From NCBI RefSeq assembly GCF_011745365.1, contig NW_024468919.1, positions 434,001-498,000 of the forward strand: a stretch of DNA of 64,000 nt, given 5' to 3'. This DNA comes from Cryphonectria parasitica EP155. Taxonomy: Eukaryota > Ascomycota > Sordariomycetes > Diaporthales > Cryphonectriaceae. The notes beneath the pieces are model-generated. The model ran no database searches and was not told where the DNA came from. It worked only from the letters and a program-made list of their open reading frames with translations. Positions 1 through 11,424 of the stretch are shown piece after piece (position 1 is the stretch's first letter; each line of letters opens with the position of its first letter). Position numbers and translations under genes: made by a program.

Positions 1-1008
1 AGAGAGCGCGCAACAATAGAGACAGAGACATTGGCAGCACACGCACGCGACTGCCGGGGGGGTGCGACGAGGACGACAGCGACTTTGAGGAATACAACGA
101 TTCCAGAGACAGGCGCGCCAAGTCCAGGGAGAACATGGGCTGGCTGTACTATATCCTGAGCACCATCTCTTCAAACCCAGAGGCTCCCATCATATTCTCC
201 TGGTACCTGCAGGTCTTTGTCAACTCGTCTCTCGGTGGTCTTTTGCTGTGGACAGCTTGGGGTATCGTCTCGGCTGTGAGAGGCGAAGTCATCTACTCGT
301 CGGAGAAGGCGAAACTGAATCTGCTCGCCGAAATCGAGCAGTGCAGCAAGCAATACGCAGCGAACAGGTGTAGCCCCATCTCTGAGAGGGCACCAGCGCT
401 CGAGCACCTCTGCAACGAGTGGGACCAGTGCATGACCCAAGACCCTAACAGCGTCGCGGGCGTGAAGGCGTCGGTGAGCCACCTTGCTGACATCATCAAT
501 GAGTTTACCTCGCGCCTGTCCTGGAAGTCCATTGTAAGTCTCTCCCCCTCTCCCCCTTCAGGGTGCCGTCCTTGCTTGTTTTGATGGTCAATTGCACAAC
601 CCTCCCCTCCCCCCCCCCCAAAAAAAGAGATACAAGACTGATGCTTCTACGCAGACTGTCATCCTCATATTTGCCGTGGTCCTCGTGTTCGCCAACAACA
701 TGGCGTTCAGCAAGTTCCGCCAGCACGTGCGACACTACAATCAGCAGCGTCCTGGCGAGGCACAGCCCTCTCATCCAGCCATGGGCTTCCCCATGACACC
801 TCATAAGCCAGACCAGGCTTATATCTTTGCGCCGATTGGCCACACGCCCAAGCACATCCGGCGGGCGCTTTTCCAGGACGAGACGGATACAGATGCTTCG
901 CCCGACCTGAAATTGCTCCCGCCAGTGCGCACGCCGTCGAGAAGGAGTCCTAGTAAAGGGGAACGTAGCAGGAGCCCTTCCAAGCGGAGCCGGTCCGAGG
1001 ACTGGTAA
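1..1008 (+). CDS. brl1: Brl1/Brr6-type nuclear envelope protein, 3' part
   Basis: This is the C-terminal part of a nuclear-envelope membrane protein of the Brl1/Brr6 family, which acts in nuclear pore complex assembly and lipid homeostasis of the envelope. The reading frame is open from base 1, so the 5' end lies outside the window. Exons are 1-533 and 655-1008, with a phase-0 intron starting GTAAGT and ending GCAG. The visible N-terminal part is charged and arginine-rich. A membrane segment follows (around IIFSWYLQVFVNSSLGGLLL), then a lumenal region with spaced cysteines (QCSKQY, NRCSP, HLCNEWDQCM) typical of the family's disulfide domain. A second membrane segment (TVILIFAVVLVFANNMAF) begins right after the intron. 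The tail is basic and serine/proline-rich and ends at TAA. The family call is firm; Brl1 and Brr6 cannot be told apart here. Confidence 0.88.
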
Positions 1009-3613
1009 GGAGCGGCGAGACCATTGGGCCGATGCGCTCCAATTAGACCGTTTCTGTGGGAAGCGCCACGGCAGACTATCGGAGAATACGAACACAACAA
1101 GCCTCTATGCTAAGCAGCGCCTTAGCCAAGCTCTTCTGGTTACCCCCTTACCTTATCGAGAATAGCGATGGTTGTGTGTACCGTGCTGATCTGATGTTTT
1201 GGAAACATGGACACCACTGGTATCTGGATCACCTTGGATAGGGTAGCAACAAACCATTATCGATCAAGCGGAACGCAGAGCGACGAGATCGCATCGTCAT
1301 CTCAGCAAGTTTATCATCCTGATGCGCCAGCCCCGGCTGTGCTCATCACGTGATAATCAGAGCGTCTGCATGTCGTTGCGCGCCAATATTGTTCATTACA
1401 TAAGTGTATGTTGGCCGGGATGGCTTCGAATCACGGTACGAACCTCGGGGTGTGGGAGCTTCACATGACGTACAGGGGGTCTTTTCTTCTTGTCTTTCTC
1501 TTGCATTGAGCTTCGGGAAATAAGAGGCCGAGTAATCATGCACTCTCTCTTTCTTGCGCCTTTTCCAGCATTCGGTCAGGCATGAGGCATGGCGCAGGGA
1601 TGGAAAGCGCCTGGTGAATACTTTAAGTAGGTAAAACAATGATGTATTCAAGAGATCAAAGTCTGACGAAGCAAGTCAAGAAGGAAGAAAACACACCCCC
1701 ACATCCCGAAAGAAGGGTGCGCGCGCGCCTAGCAGGGGTCATGGAAATGTGTGCCGTGTAATTTTTGATGGGATCACCTCTACACAGCACAGCACGATGG
1801 GGAAGAGAGGAGGCTTAGAAACTGCTTGTTTCGGGTGCTTATCTGGTTTGTGCGATACGAAACGGCATCATCCGAACTTCTCCAAAATCAGCCGTCCCAA
1901 GGCACCGACGAGTCTTTGAACTTTCCTCGGATCCTTTTCTCCCTTCCGCCGTAGTGTCTATGTGCTGGAGAGCTGGTCCTCCTGGAAACATTTATCATAG
2001 TGCGTGCTACTGAATACTATCATGGTAGTGAAAATACTAAACTCGCACGCTATACCTGTGATTTGCCGTGCCACCCGTGTGCTTGGCTCAGCCCTGTGGA
2101 GATGGGTCGGCAAGTCTCTGGACCTTTTTTAAGATTATTAAGGTTTTGGCGGTGGGTCCTGGCACTGACTGGCTTGGAAAAGACTTGGGCTATTTTCCTC
2201 TGCTGTGCGTGCTGTGGTGAAGCCTGGCCAGAATTCGCAGCACAGCCCAAGCATCTGGTGCGGTTTAATCACCATACCCTTTTTCTTCTAGCTCCCCCTC
2301 GTGATGGTGGGCCCAGACTTGACAGAATTCGGTAAGGCCGCGCTGAAGACTGGTGTACCTGAATATAGAAATGGCCTGGAAAACGCCGCTGAAGCGAGAT
2401 GACTGGGGGCGTGGGACGAGGCTGAGGAACCCCGGGACCACACAAATACAACGCCAGGACTTTTTGGTTGACCTAACTTACTACCGCGGCTGATGCTCTG
2501 ACTGCTGCTGCATGCTACTTCAATATGTAACCATCCCACGATGTGGATCTCTTCTTCCTCAGTCGATTTCCTTCTCCCCCCTTGCCCTCTTCTCTTCTCT
2601 TTGGGAAGGGCCCCAGTCATAGCCTAAATAAGGTCATGTCTAGAAGGGACAGAAAATTTAAGGTTGTTCTCATCCCGGGATGCGAGTCAGCCAAGACCAC
2701 AGGGTAGCCGTGTCTGCCCTCCTCCCCCTTGTTTCCCTCATGGCTGCTGTATTTGTGCCCACTAGGAGAGCCACTTGATCCTTCTCCTGCCACTGGGCGT
2801 GCAATGCAACACATGGGAGCAGGAGACATGTCAGATGTGCAGCGGGAGTCGAGTCAGAATGAAGAAGTGGGTTGTGTTTCCATCGCAACTGGCACCTGTC
2901 ACTAGTGGGGGGAAGGAGGGTGGGCACATTTTGCATCGAGTCCAGGGTCCTCTCCGCTCCAACGGTGCCCTCACCGTTGGGGCCTTTGGGAGGGGATGTA
3001 TTTCCCTTCTAAGGATCGCGCGCGCGCTCATTCTTTGGCTGGTGGATTAACCCAGGAATGCCACTGACCAGGTCACCGCTGGGACGGGGAGGAGGGCTAA
3101 GTCAAGGGAACTAGAAGATCTCTCCTAGACAAGCAATTAGGCTTGGTCACGGTAGCCTCTTTAGGAGAAGCTGCCTTTTAGGAATACGGATTGCTGTCCA
3201 TGCACTCGAGGCTGGTTCGCATCATTGGTCAACTCATTGTACAATCGTGTGGTTGTGCGCGGCCCATGTGTCCTCATGAGACATATTAGTGTGTGGGGGG
3301 GGGAAAAAAGCCTCGCGCCAGGCTCAGGATATAATGTCAGCGTAAGCCGTACTACTGGCTATCCATGATGGTCTCCTCCTCCTCTCATCCTTCGAAGCGT
3401 TGTGATTGATCTGGTTTATAATCTATCAGCACTCTGCCTACATTCATTCTTTTCAAGTCGTTCGTTTACTCCGTCTTATATTCAAACACAACACAACACA
3501 ACACAACCTAATTCATCAGTGTTTTGCCTTCTCTTTCACCAAACCCTCTTAATTTTACAATACATTGCTATTATAATTCCCCCTTCAACATACAACTAAC
3601 AACAAGAACAAAA
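1009..3613. other. Intergenic spacer, no gene recognised
   Basis: There is no ORF here with coding character on either strand; short frames are interrupted and carry no recognisable motif. There is a G9 run near 3295. A leader rich in ACACA repeats lies at about 3487-3508, just upstream of the next start codon, and is likely its 5' untranslated region. Confidence 0.6.
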
Positions 3614-4284
3614 ATGCGTCCCGAAACCCTTATCGTCGTCCTCGCCGCCGTGGCCTCTGCCCGTCCCGTCCCAACCCCTTCTTCCGTCCACGATGTCATC
3701 GTTCCTCGTGAACTACAGTACGCAGACATCAAAGCCGCAAGTGGTACTCCGACGTGGCGCCACTGGCCCAAGAACTCCTACGACAGGGACGAGGATCACT
3801 ACTCTCGCCATCGCCGGGGTGAACCACACTTCCACGACGGGCGGATGCCTCATGACCACCATGGTTCTCACCGCCATGACGAGAGACACCCTGACTTGCC
3901 TCATGACCATCATGTTAGTCTCCACAATCAATAACAAAAACAAGAACAATGACAATAAGAGGCTTGCCTAACGACGCAATATACAGAAGGGTGGTCCTCA
4001 GAGTGACGTCGTCGACAACGTCCTCGACTTCATCTCGCATCATGCCCGGTCCGTCCCAGAGGTGTCATCTCGCATCATGAACGGCATTGTCGAATTCCTC
4101 TCTCATGAGACCCGCGCCTACCTTGATGTAAACTATACCCCCGCCTACATAAACCCCTCTTCTTATTCAAAGCTCCCAATCAGATCATGTTACTGACCCT
4201 ATACTACAGGAGACCGATGACGATGCTGCTGCTTTCCACCGCGACCATCACAGCCCGGTCATTTTCAAGAAGACTCTCAACTGA
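3614..4284 (+). CDS. Histidine-rich small secreted protein
   Basis: I rebuilt a three-exon gene: 3614-3913, 3987-4127 and 4210-4284, all phase 0. The introns are 73 and 82 nt, begin GTTAGT and GTAAAC, and have CTAAC or CTGAC branch-like sites. The product is 171 aa. Residues 1-16 form a clear signal peptide (hydrophobic core LIVVLAAVASA) before a proline-rich start of the mature protein. Residues about 60-100 are extremely rich in His, Asp and Arg, with repeated HDHH and HDxR clusters. The C-terminal third (SDVVDNVLDFISHHARS) is more helical, and the protein ends in KKTLN. No cysteine is visible, which separates it from typical disulfide-rich effectors. I do not recognise a family. Binding of metal ions by the His clusters is an inference from composition only. 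Confidence 0.75.
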
Positions 4285-5725
4285 TTCACCGGTTCTTCAA
4301 GGTGAAAGAAAACAAAAGCAATGAGATTCTAGCCCATGTAGCGATCTCAAGGCTTCCACCAAAGAAAACAGACAAGGCCATTTGCACCACTGCATCAACA
4401 GATCAAGACCCAGCCGGCAAGAGAGAAAGACAACAAGAGGCGGAAAGGGGAACATCGGGAGCGAGATCGAGGTTGAATATTCGTTCGTCCAACATCGGGG
4501 GTGGAAGAGATGAAATCTTTTCGTCTTCCCCTGATCTCACAATCTTTTACGGATATTAACCCACCCTCTGGTTCCTCCCTTTTTGTGCACTGTCTTTGAA
4601 GAGTCTCCTTCTTGCATGCACCAGTCCAGACGAGCTGTTGAGACAGGTGGGCAACAGAACTCGGGACTTCACCAGAGGATCCTGTCTACCTTACTCGCGG
4701 TCCACGCAGAGGCCTTCGGACTGGTATTCTTGTGTTCTGGGTGGGACGCACAGCGGCAACTCGGCCCCTGCCCATTAGGGGCCAGTAAGGGAGGAGAAAA
4801 TACCACACAAATAGGGGGAAGCACTTGAAGCTTCAAAGCTAATTGCGGCGTTGCAAAAATGGCTCACTAGGCTGGAGCATACTGGCGGAACAAAAGCCCG
4901 TGCCATGTAAAGTGGGCTGAGATTTTTACTTTGTAATCTTAAATATGAATAATGATATGATGACAAAAAGGACCCTTGAACCCTTGGGGAAAAAAGAGAA
5001 GTCATGTGCTCTGGACTCTTTACGATTAAATTGTGAGCAGTAGACAATGTAGCGTGTACTAAGTAAGTACGTAAAGTAGATTGAACGTTATTCATGGAGA
5101 CAGCCCGTTATATCGTCACTTTACTTTTCTGATGGCAAGCTGAAATGTTGGCTTGTGAGGGCTGAAACACCATGCACTCAACGCGTGACCAGAGCATCAA
5201 CAACTTGAGGCGTAGACAGTGTCAACATTCCATGGTATGTGTGTCCCCACAGCACATCTTGAAGCACAATCATGTATGTTTTGTGTAGTACAACTAATCA
5301 TCAGTTATCTTCCAGTTGGTGCCCATCATGATTGAGTAGCGAATCTCAAAAAGGACGCGGGATTTCTGCATGGGCGAGTGCCTGCATTTGCCCAGAATAT
5401 GATTAGCTGAGCGCTGCCCAGGTACACTACTATAGTGCTTATCCTGCAGCGTCGTTTAAGCATCAATCGTCCAATCCCGACCGTCGTACTCAGCCACTGG
5501 GTCACATCTGCGACCCTGCCCTGCTGTGAGAGTCAATGAGAAGTACTCTACAAAACCCCGCAGTAGAAAGAAGTGCACAATTCAGCCACGCTCTTTTTTA
5601 CATTTCTTTTTCAACTTCGCGCGAGTGCATAACGTGGCGCTTTGAGGCCTCGAATATGGACAACACCGAAGCTGCTCATCCAAGCGAGGAGAAAACTCTA
5701 CCCCTTAGTATCAAATCTCTCAACG
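4285..5725. other. Intergenic spacer upstream of the NACHT gene
   Basis: No gene is visible in this stretch. An ATG at 5656 opens a frame of 55 codons that overlaps the start of the NACHT gene in another phase. It has no family-like content, so I treat it as leader or an upstream ORF. Confidence 0.55.
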
Positions 5726-8700
5726 ATGGAGTTGGTATCGAGAAAGATCGCTTTGGACGGGCAGCTAAAACCCGAGGTGCGGCTTGGTCAGGCCATCTCC
5801 GAATTTTTGTACGCTCTTGACGAAGGGAAGAGGAACGAGTTTCGAAACATTCAGGCCACAAGCAGCAGACGGTTGTCGGGAACTGATGTCATGATGTTGA
5901 CTGAGGAGATCAACAAGGCTGGTCTGCGGCAGAATCGATGCTTCAAGCCCCACGGAACGAGGATTTACAGCTTCCTGTCCCGCCTTCAGACGTTTGCGAG
6001 CGTTGGTGATGTTTTGATCGGCGGATCACAGAATCTCATTGCCACAGGTGTCTGGAGCGCTTTGAGGTTTTGCCTGCTGGTAAGAAAGTCATCGTCCAAG
6101 AGACCGGCACTGGATGCTAATTTGTTACATAAATAAAGGGTGCTGTGAACTTTCTCGGCTATTTCGAGAAGATTTCCACTCTTCTCATGAGACTTGGGAC
6201 CTCTTGGTCTCTACATGAGCGTTTTGCTCAGATCTTCCCTCAATCACAATATCTTCAAAGATACTTGTGCGAGTACCTCATCGTTCTTTTAAAACTTTGT
6301 CGCAGTGTTATTTCCTTTACCCAAAAAAGCCTTGCGTCGCAACTCCTGTCGACTCTGGGGACTTCATTTGATGAGGAGTTCGGGCCACTTCAAAAAGAAC
6401 TGGATCAGTGGGGTTTTCTCATTCAAAAAGGGGCTGAGCAAACTGCCATGGAGGTGAATATCGATCTAGGGGTGCAGCTACGCGAGCACAACATTACCCT
6501 GAAGAGATTATTCTCCGGAGAGGCCAAAAGAAGATCGCACGCTTTCAAATGTCAGGTTCTACAAGATCTGTCACCAGGCCAAAGTCAGTACGAGATGTGC
6601 TGGAGGCGACAACGAGGCAAAGGATCATGCAAGTGGATTTTTGAGACCCAGGGTTATCAAGACTGGAACTCCATGGAGACTTCCACAGTCTTTATGGTCG
6701 AGGGGAAACTAGGCAGCGGAAAGACGGTGGCCATGGCCAATCTTGTGACCGACATGAACACTGCATCGAAGGGACCGTGTGCATATTTCTTCTGCACGTT
6801 CAAGGAGCCGGAGAGCCTCAACGCCATAAATGTCCTCCGCAGCATCGCATTTCACTTTCTCGATGGCATGAGAATAGAGGATATCAGTTGGGACAAGGTC
6901 TTTGACGAGAAGGGCGTACCTTTACCCCGGCTCTCGTCGCCAGACGCCATAGTCGACATCTTGTTGGATCTCCTGCCCAAGAAACCCAAATACTCCGTTG
7001 TCCTGGATGGGGTTGACGATTGTCCCGACGACGAGATTTACGACATTTTCAAGGCGCTTCACAGGCTGATGCAGAATCGAGTCGTTCTTGTATGTTACTC
7101 GGCTCGAACCGACTCTAGATTCCGGCATATCGCAGGACGAGAACTCGGATCGTCCTTCTCAGCGACTCTCGACGATGAAGCGCACGACGAAGAAATGCGA
7201 GCCTTCATTGATCAAGAGATCTTACGTCGAAACAAAAGTCAAGATCTGGATGCCGACCTCCTCAGTATCGTTATCAATCAATTAGTCACTGGTTCTCAGG
7301 GAATGTGAGTAATTACAGTAGTTACTTCATTGTGACTCTTTTTTGCCTTTTGCTTTTATCTTCTTTCTCATTCTCATTTATACCTGCACTATTCTCGCCA
7401 GTTCTGTGGTTTTCAAACCGAAAAGTGTTCAAAGGGTACAGTCTCTGAGTTATTATAACTGAACATACGCTGAATATACATCCTCAACAGGTATTTATGG
7501 GTATCGCTTCAGCTGGATGCGATCTTTCCTAGCAACTCAAAGACCGTCGTCACGAACGAGCGGATATTCAATCTGGTCATGAACTTACCAAGGGATCTAC
7601 CCGAAGCCTTTGAAAGAGCTTTAGGAGGCATCATTGATAAGTCATACGAAGAAAAGATCTTCAAGCTTGTCATGGCTGCAGAGTCCCCTCTGACGATTGA
7701 TGAGATGAGAATTGCTTTGGCTATAACGCCAGGCAACGTCCTCTGGGATCCTCACAAGATACCTCGGGACGGCGAACAACTGATTGCTCTCTGTGGAGGA
7801 GACATTTTGGAGCTTGATGAGGAAGATAGCAGGGTACGCTTCATTCACCACAGTGTTATTCAGCATCTACTATCTCCAGCAATGCGGCCAAGTACGAGAC
7901 TATATCACTTTTCTCTCGAAGAGGCTCACAACTTCACCGGCTCGGTCTGCGTCACATATCTGAACATTCCCGATCTCGGTTCTCAGATAGCAATGACGCA
8001 GCCTTTGGATGCAAAAGAAGTCCCACAGAGATCAATGATGAGCGTGCAGCGAGAAGAACCGACACTATCCCGTATTGTCCAACTCATCAAGTCAAGCAAA
8101 CGGGCCCCCGAGAGGTCTTTCCAACTCGATCTTGCGCGTCTAGCGCTAGATGCTCAGCGTTTGCGACCCCGATATAGTCTCGGCGTACACGCTTTTAAGA
8201 AATACGCTCTGGTCAACTGGTTTATCCATACCAGATTTTTCAGGAGTGATGACGAGAGCTTGGGAGCCTGCTGGGATCTGTGGTGGCACCTCCTATCTGG
8301 CCATGTGGCGCAAGTGAAACCCCATTTCAGCGATCAGGTCCAAGACAGCCAGTCAGCATTAATTTGGGCAAGTGAGCATCAACATGGCGGTTTGTTCCTC
8401 TCCATTCTCACAAACACCGGGCCAGACAACACATCAAAGCTGAATCTACAAAGCTTCCTCGATTTATTTGTCAGTCTATCCACGCATGGGAGTATTCGTG
8501 ATCAATGGCTCGGCGACATTGTTGCTCAAATAGTCGAGGCGGTCACGAATGATGTTTTCGCATTCAAACCCCGTTCACTGGGCAACAAGATAGATAGGCT
8601 TGTGTCGATGGGAGCCAGTCCGACCAAGCCTCACCACCTGACGGGACTCAGCCCAATGAGAATCTTGATGAAAGGATTCACTCCCCGGAATATTCCCATA

Positions 8701-9081
8701 GTCGACAAAGCCTTCGAGACGTCGTTTGTTTCAATAATAAAGAATCTCTGTTCAATCCCAGAGGTCCGTCGTTCATTACAAGAGAACTGGGTACCCCAGG
8801 CCATGATCGACCTCATTTCCAGGAGACAATCTGAAGCTATTGCTCTCTCCATCCTGAAGTACCGGCCGAACATTCGCACTGAGGCGCCCATGAATTCAGT
8901 CCTTGGAGCTGCCGTTCTCTTCGAGTACATTGAGACCAGCAGAACCTTAGTAGTGGATTGGAACCTTGACCCCACCAAGCATTTCTACGGTTCCAGATCG
9001 GCCGTACAAATATCAGTCGAGAATCGGAACCAGGAGCTTCGCAAGATTCTTTGTACATACCGCTCCAAGACTCCTCAATGA
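5726..9081 (+). CDS. NACHT-type STAND NTPase (fungal NLR-like), tail truncated
   Basis: This is a fungal signalling NTPase of the NACHT/STAND class, the architecture used in heterokaryon incompatibility and other non-self responses. Exons are 5726-6079, 6139-7304 and 7491-9081 (1036 aa). The second junction rebuilds the conserved GSQGMYLWVSLQLDAIF. The N-terminal helical region (LGQAISEF, GTDVMMLTEEINKAG, GVWSALRFCLL, YFEKIS) is the usual leader of fungal NACHT-ankyrin proteins. Walker A is GKLGSGKT at residues 307-314; Walker B is VVLDGVDD at 405-412. A helical winged-helix-like part follows. I chose ATG 5726 because upstream codons in this frame lack an ATG. The frame ends at TGA 9079-9081, but related sequence continues downstream in two other frames, so the C-terminal repeats appear lost. 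An NTPase core without its sensor could be inactive or dominant; the sequence does not decide. Confidence 0.78.
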
Positions 9082-10244
9082 AACGAAAATCTCCCAAACA
9101 GCACGTTTCTGAAAGGCGATCGGGTTCTATAACGAAGCTGAGCTGTATGATCTATTGGAAGACTTGTCCAATTGGGTTGATAGCGACGAATTCCTGCGTA
9201 TGCTTCAGTTCACTCTGAAGCGGAACACGACACGAGCGTCTCTTGAGATCCTCAACCACGTCGCTCACATCGAGGCCGAATACGTCAGGTCACTGTTGAA
9301 CATCGCAGAAGTCAATGGTAACTTGGTCATGGTCTCAAGACTAAAGGAGTTGACAAGTCTTGTTCGACAGAGACACATTGACACGCGACCAATCACTTCC
9401 CCAGCTTCGCACATTACCGCCTTGAATGTGGCTTGCAAGTTACTATCTGAAACCAATGGTGACAAGCATATGCCTACAAGCTTCGGCAGGTGCCCCACCT
9501 GACTTCTTGGTGTCCACAAAACCACGTGGTTGGCAGGCGGAAGTTGGCTGCATCATCGACGTCCTCATGCGAGACTCGACATCAGAGTATTTCAATATGC
9601 AGGACGACAAGGGTAATACAGCGCTTCATTACCTGAGCCGGCTAAGCATCGGACACATGACCTCGCAGGTCAAGCTTCTGATCGCAAGATGTTACGAGGA
9701 GCTGCCGAAGTTTGATGTCAAAGATGCTTACTCCAAAGTACCGGGTCCTGGCTCACCGGCTGACTTGCGTATTTCAAACCTGACTCTCATACATGGGCCC
9801 GAGATAGCCGGTGGTCATATCACCCCCGAGTTCTTCTTCGAGATGAAACCAGTGGATCTCGATACAATACACTTTGACATCCAGGATGAAGAAGGCAACA
9901 CGGTTCTCCATTATCTTGCAGTGAGCAAATGCAGTCAAGTCCTCGTGAAGGACGTCCTCAAACCTCGGGTGAACCCGAACATAAGGAACCGGAAAGGTGA
10001 AACGCCTCTTTTTGTTGCCGGCTGGAACTTAGCACCGCCAACGTCTGTGATCAACCCTCTGTTGGAGGCCGGTGCGGACCCAAATGCCGAGGCATGGGCA
10101 CACCCGGGCAGGACCATACTGGGAATAGCCCTTCAGAGGGCTGGTATGCCTGGTGGAAGCGAGGGAACTTCGCGCGTTTGTAATGATGGGACTGTGAGAG
10201 CACTAGTAGTTGCTGGGGCTAAACAGGATCTCCAGCAAAGATAA
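9082..10244 (+). pseudogene. Detached ankyrin-repeat tail of the NACHT gene
   Basis: Coding-like sequence continues past the TGA at 9079 but in shifted frames. Frame 2 is open from about 9113 to 9502 and begins in the style KAIGFYNEAELYDLLEDL. Frame 0 then runs to the stop at 10242-10244 and holds ankyrin-like motifs: DDKGNTALHYLS, DEEGNTVLHYLA, NRKGETPLFVAGW and LLEAGADPNAEA. To join these parts to the upstream protein one must assume the TGA plus two single-base shifts, near 9110 and near 9470-9490. No GT-AG intron of workable length and phase bridges either junction. I read this as one gene inactivated after the NTPase domain, unless the assembly has base errors. It could in principle be translated separately, but no well-placed ATG starts the first part. 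Confidence 0.65.
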
Positions 10245-10467
10245 TACGCAGACATGGGTTCTAATTATAGAAGAGGTAGAGGGGGGACATTAATCATTCT
10301 TGGCCCATAGAATGCGGTCCAGTAGGGAGTCTTGACCTAGGCGATGAAAATAAAACGCATACATACTTTGCATACTGTGTTCTCTTTGCATCAAGCAAAT
10401 GCTCCACAAGCCTCGAGGGACGAGGTAGATTGTGTCTGTGTTGACTAAAAGTCATGTCGGCCATACT

Positions 10468-11055
10468 CTAGTGTTCATCAGTCTTGGCAACATGAACAAC
10501 GGACTCACCACCCATACCCTTTCGAAAGGAGAGCCTTTTCTCAGCGGAAGCCACGACGTCCCAGCTCGAGGCCAGATACTCCGATGGATTCTTACCTCCC
10601 TGCATCGGCGCCCGCATACTCCCACACGTCGGCGGCCTGACCAGCTCAGCACGCAGCACACATTCAGTCAAGTTCTCGACATTCGAGATCTCAATCCACG
10701 GGACAACATACATGGCCCACTTCTCCGCCGTGACAAGGCCGATGCTATCATTCCTAGCCAGGGCGTTGGCGTCCAACTTGTCGCGCCGCACAAGCACGCT
10801 GGTAGTAGAAGTAGCGCCTTTGTTGCTGTGGTAAGAGGACTGGTCGGAGTGGAACGCCTTGATCGGGACGGTCAGGTCCGTGGTCGAATGGGCGATTGTG
10901 ATGCAGAGGAGGAGGGAATCGTAGTCGGGCGGGGGTTCGGACTTGAGGTAGCCGGCGAGGATGTTGGCGTAGCGGGCTGTGGCGGTGCAGAAGAAGAATC
11001 CGCGGCGCTCTTGGCGGAAGACGAGGTCGATGGTGTACGAGATGTGAGGAGCCAT
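10468..11055 (-). CDS. Unrecognised 195-aa protein
   Basis: This is an uninterrupted single-exon frame starting at ATG 11055 and ending at 10468. The protein is rich in ordinary secondary-structure-forming sequence (for example LLLCITIAHSTTDLTVPIKA and KWAMYVVPWIEISNVENL) with even amino-acid use, which argues for a real gene. I recognise no domain. There is no signal peptide and no long membrane segment. It sits between the broken NACHT tail and the homogentisate dioxygenase gene, transcribed in the same direction as the latter. The alternative is a spurious frame; the opposite strand also has an open frame here, but of poorer composition. Confidence 0.6.
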   Translation of the reverse strand: MAPHISYTIDLVFRQERRGFFFCTATARYANILAGYLKSEPPPDYDSLLLCITIAHSTTDLTVPIKAFHSDQSSYHSNKGATSTTSVLVRRDKLDANALARNDSIGLVTAEKWAMYVVPWIEISNVENLTECVLRAELVRPPTCGSMRAPMQGGKNPSEYLASSWDVVASAEKRLSFRKGMGGESVVHVAKTDEH

Positions 11056-11424
11056 CGTGCAAGAGTAACATGGCCCAGCATGTTAGAGCGTGTTACAAGC
11101 GCAGTATGGCATTTACGAGAAGTATGACTATACTTAGGAGGCCGACAGATAATTTGCTCAAGATTATATAGTGAATCAAATGGGCAATGTAGCCCTCCAA
11201 ACCTTTCTCAACTGACAAGACTCTTGTTCTTGTCACGTATCCCGTGAGACGAAAGCCTCTGTCCATCATGAATTCGAAAATATCCAAGCCCTACGATGGG
11301 AGTCAACTGAAGGCAGGGCTGTAGGAGTATCTAACACATACTACCTCAATCGCTGTTTGATCATTTATAGTAATGACAATACATACATGTAGTCTTGGTC
11401 CTAATTATTTCCCATAATTACTTC

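Noticed and set aside
5656..5820. ATG at 5656 as start of the NACHT gene
   Set aside because: It opens a different frame that stops at 5820. The family-like N-terminus is in the frame of ATG 5726.
9054..9112. An intron removing the TGA at 9079 in the NACHT gene
   Set aside because: The only nearby donor (GTACAT) cannot reach an acceptor in the phase needed for the downstream block; tested acceptors give an immediate stop or the wrong frame.
11093..11287. Minus-strand 64-codon frame with a hydrophobic end
   Set aside because: AT-rich, weak start context, and its position suggests promoter sequence of the gene at 11055.
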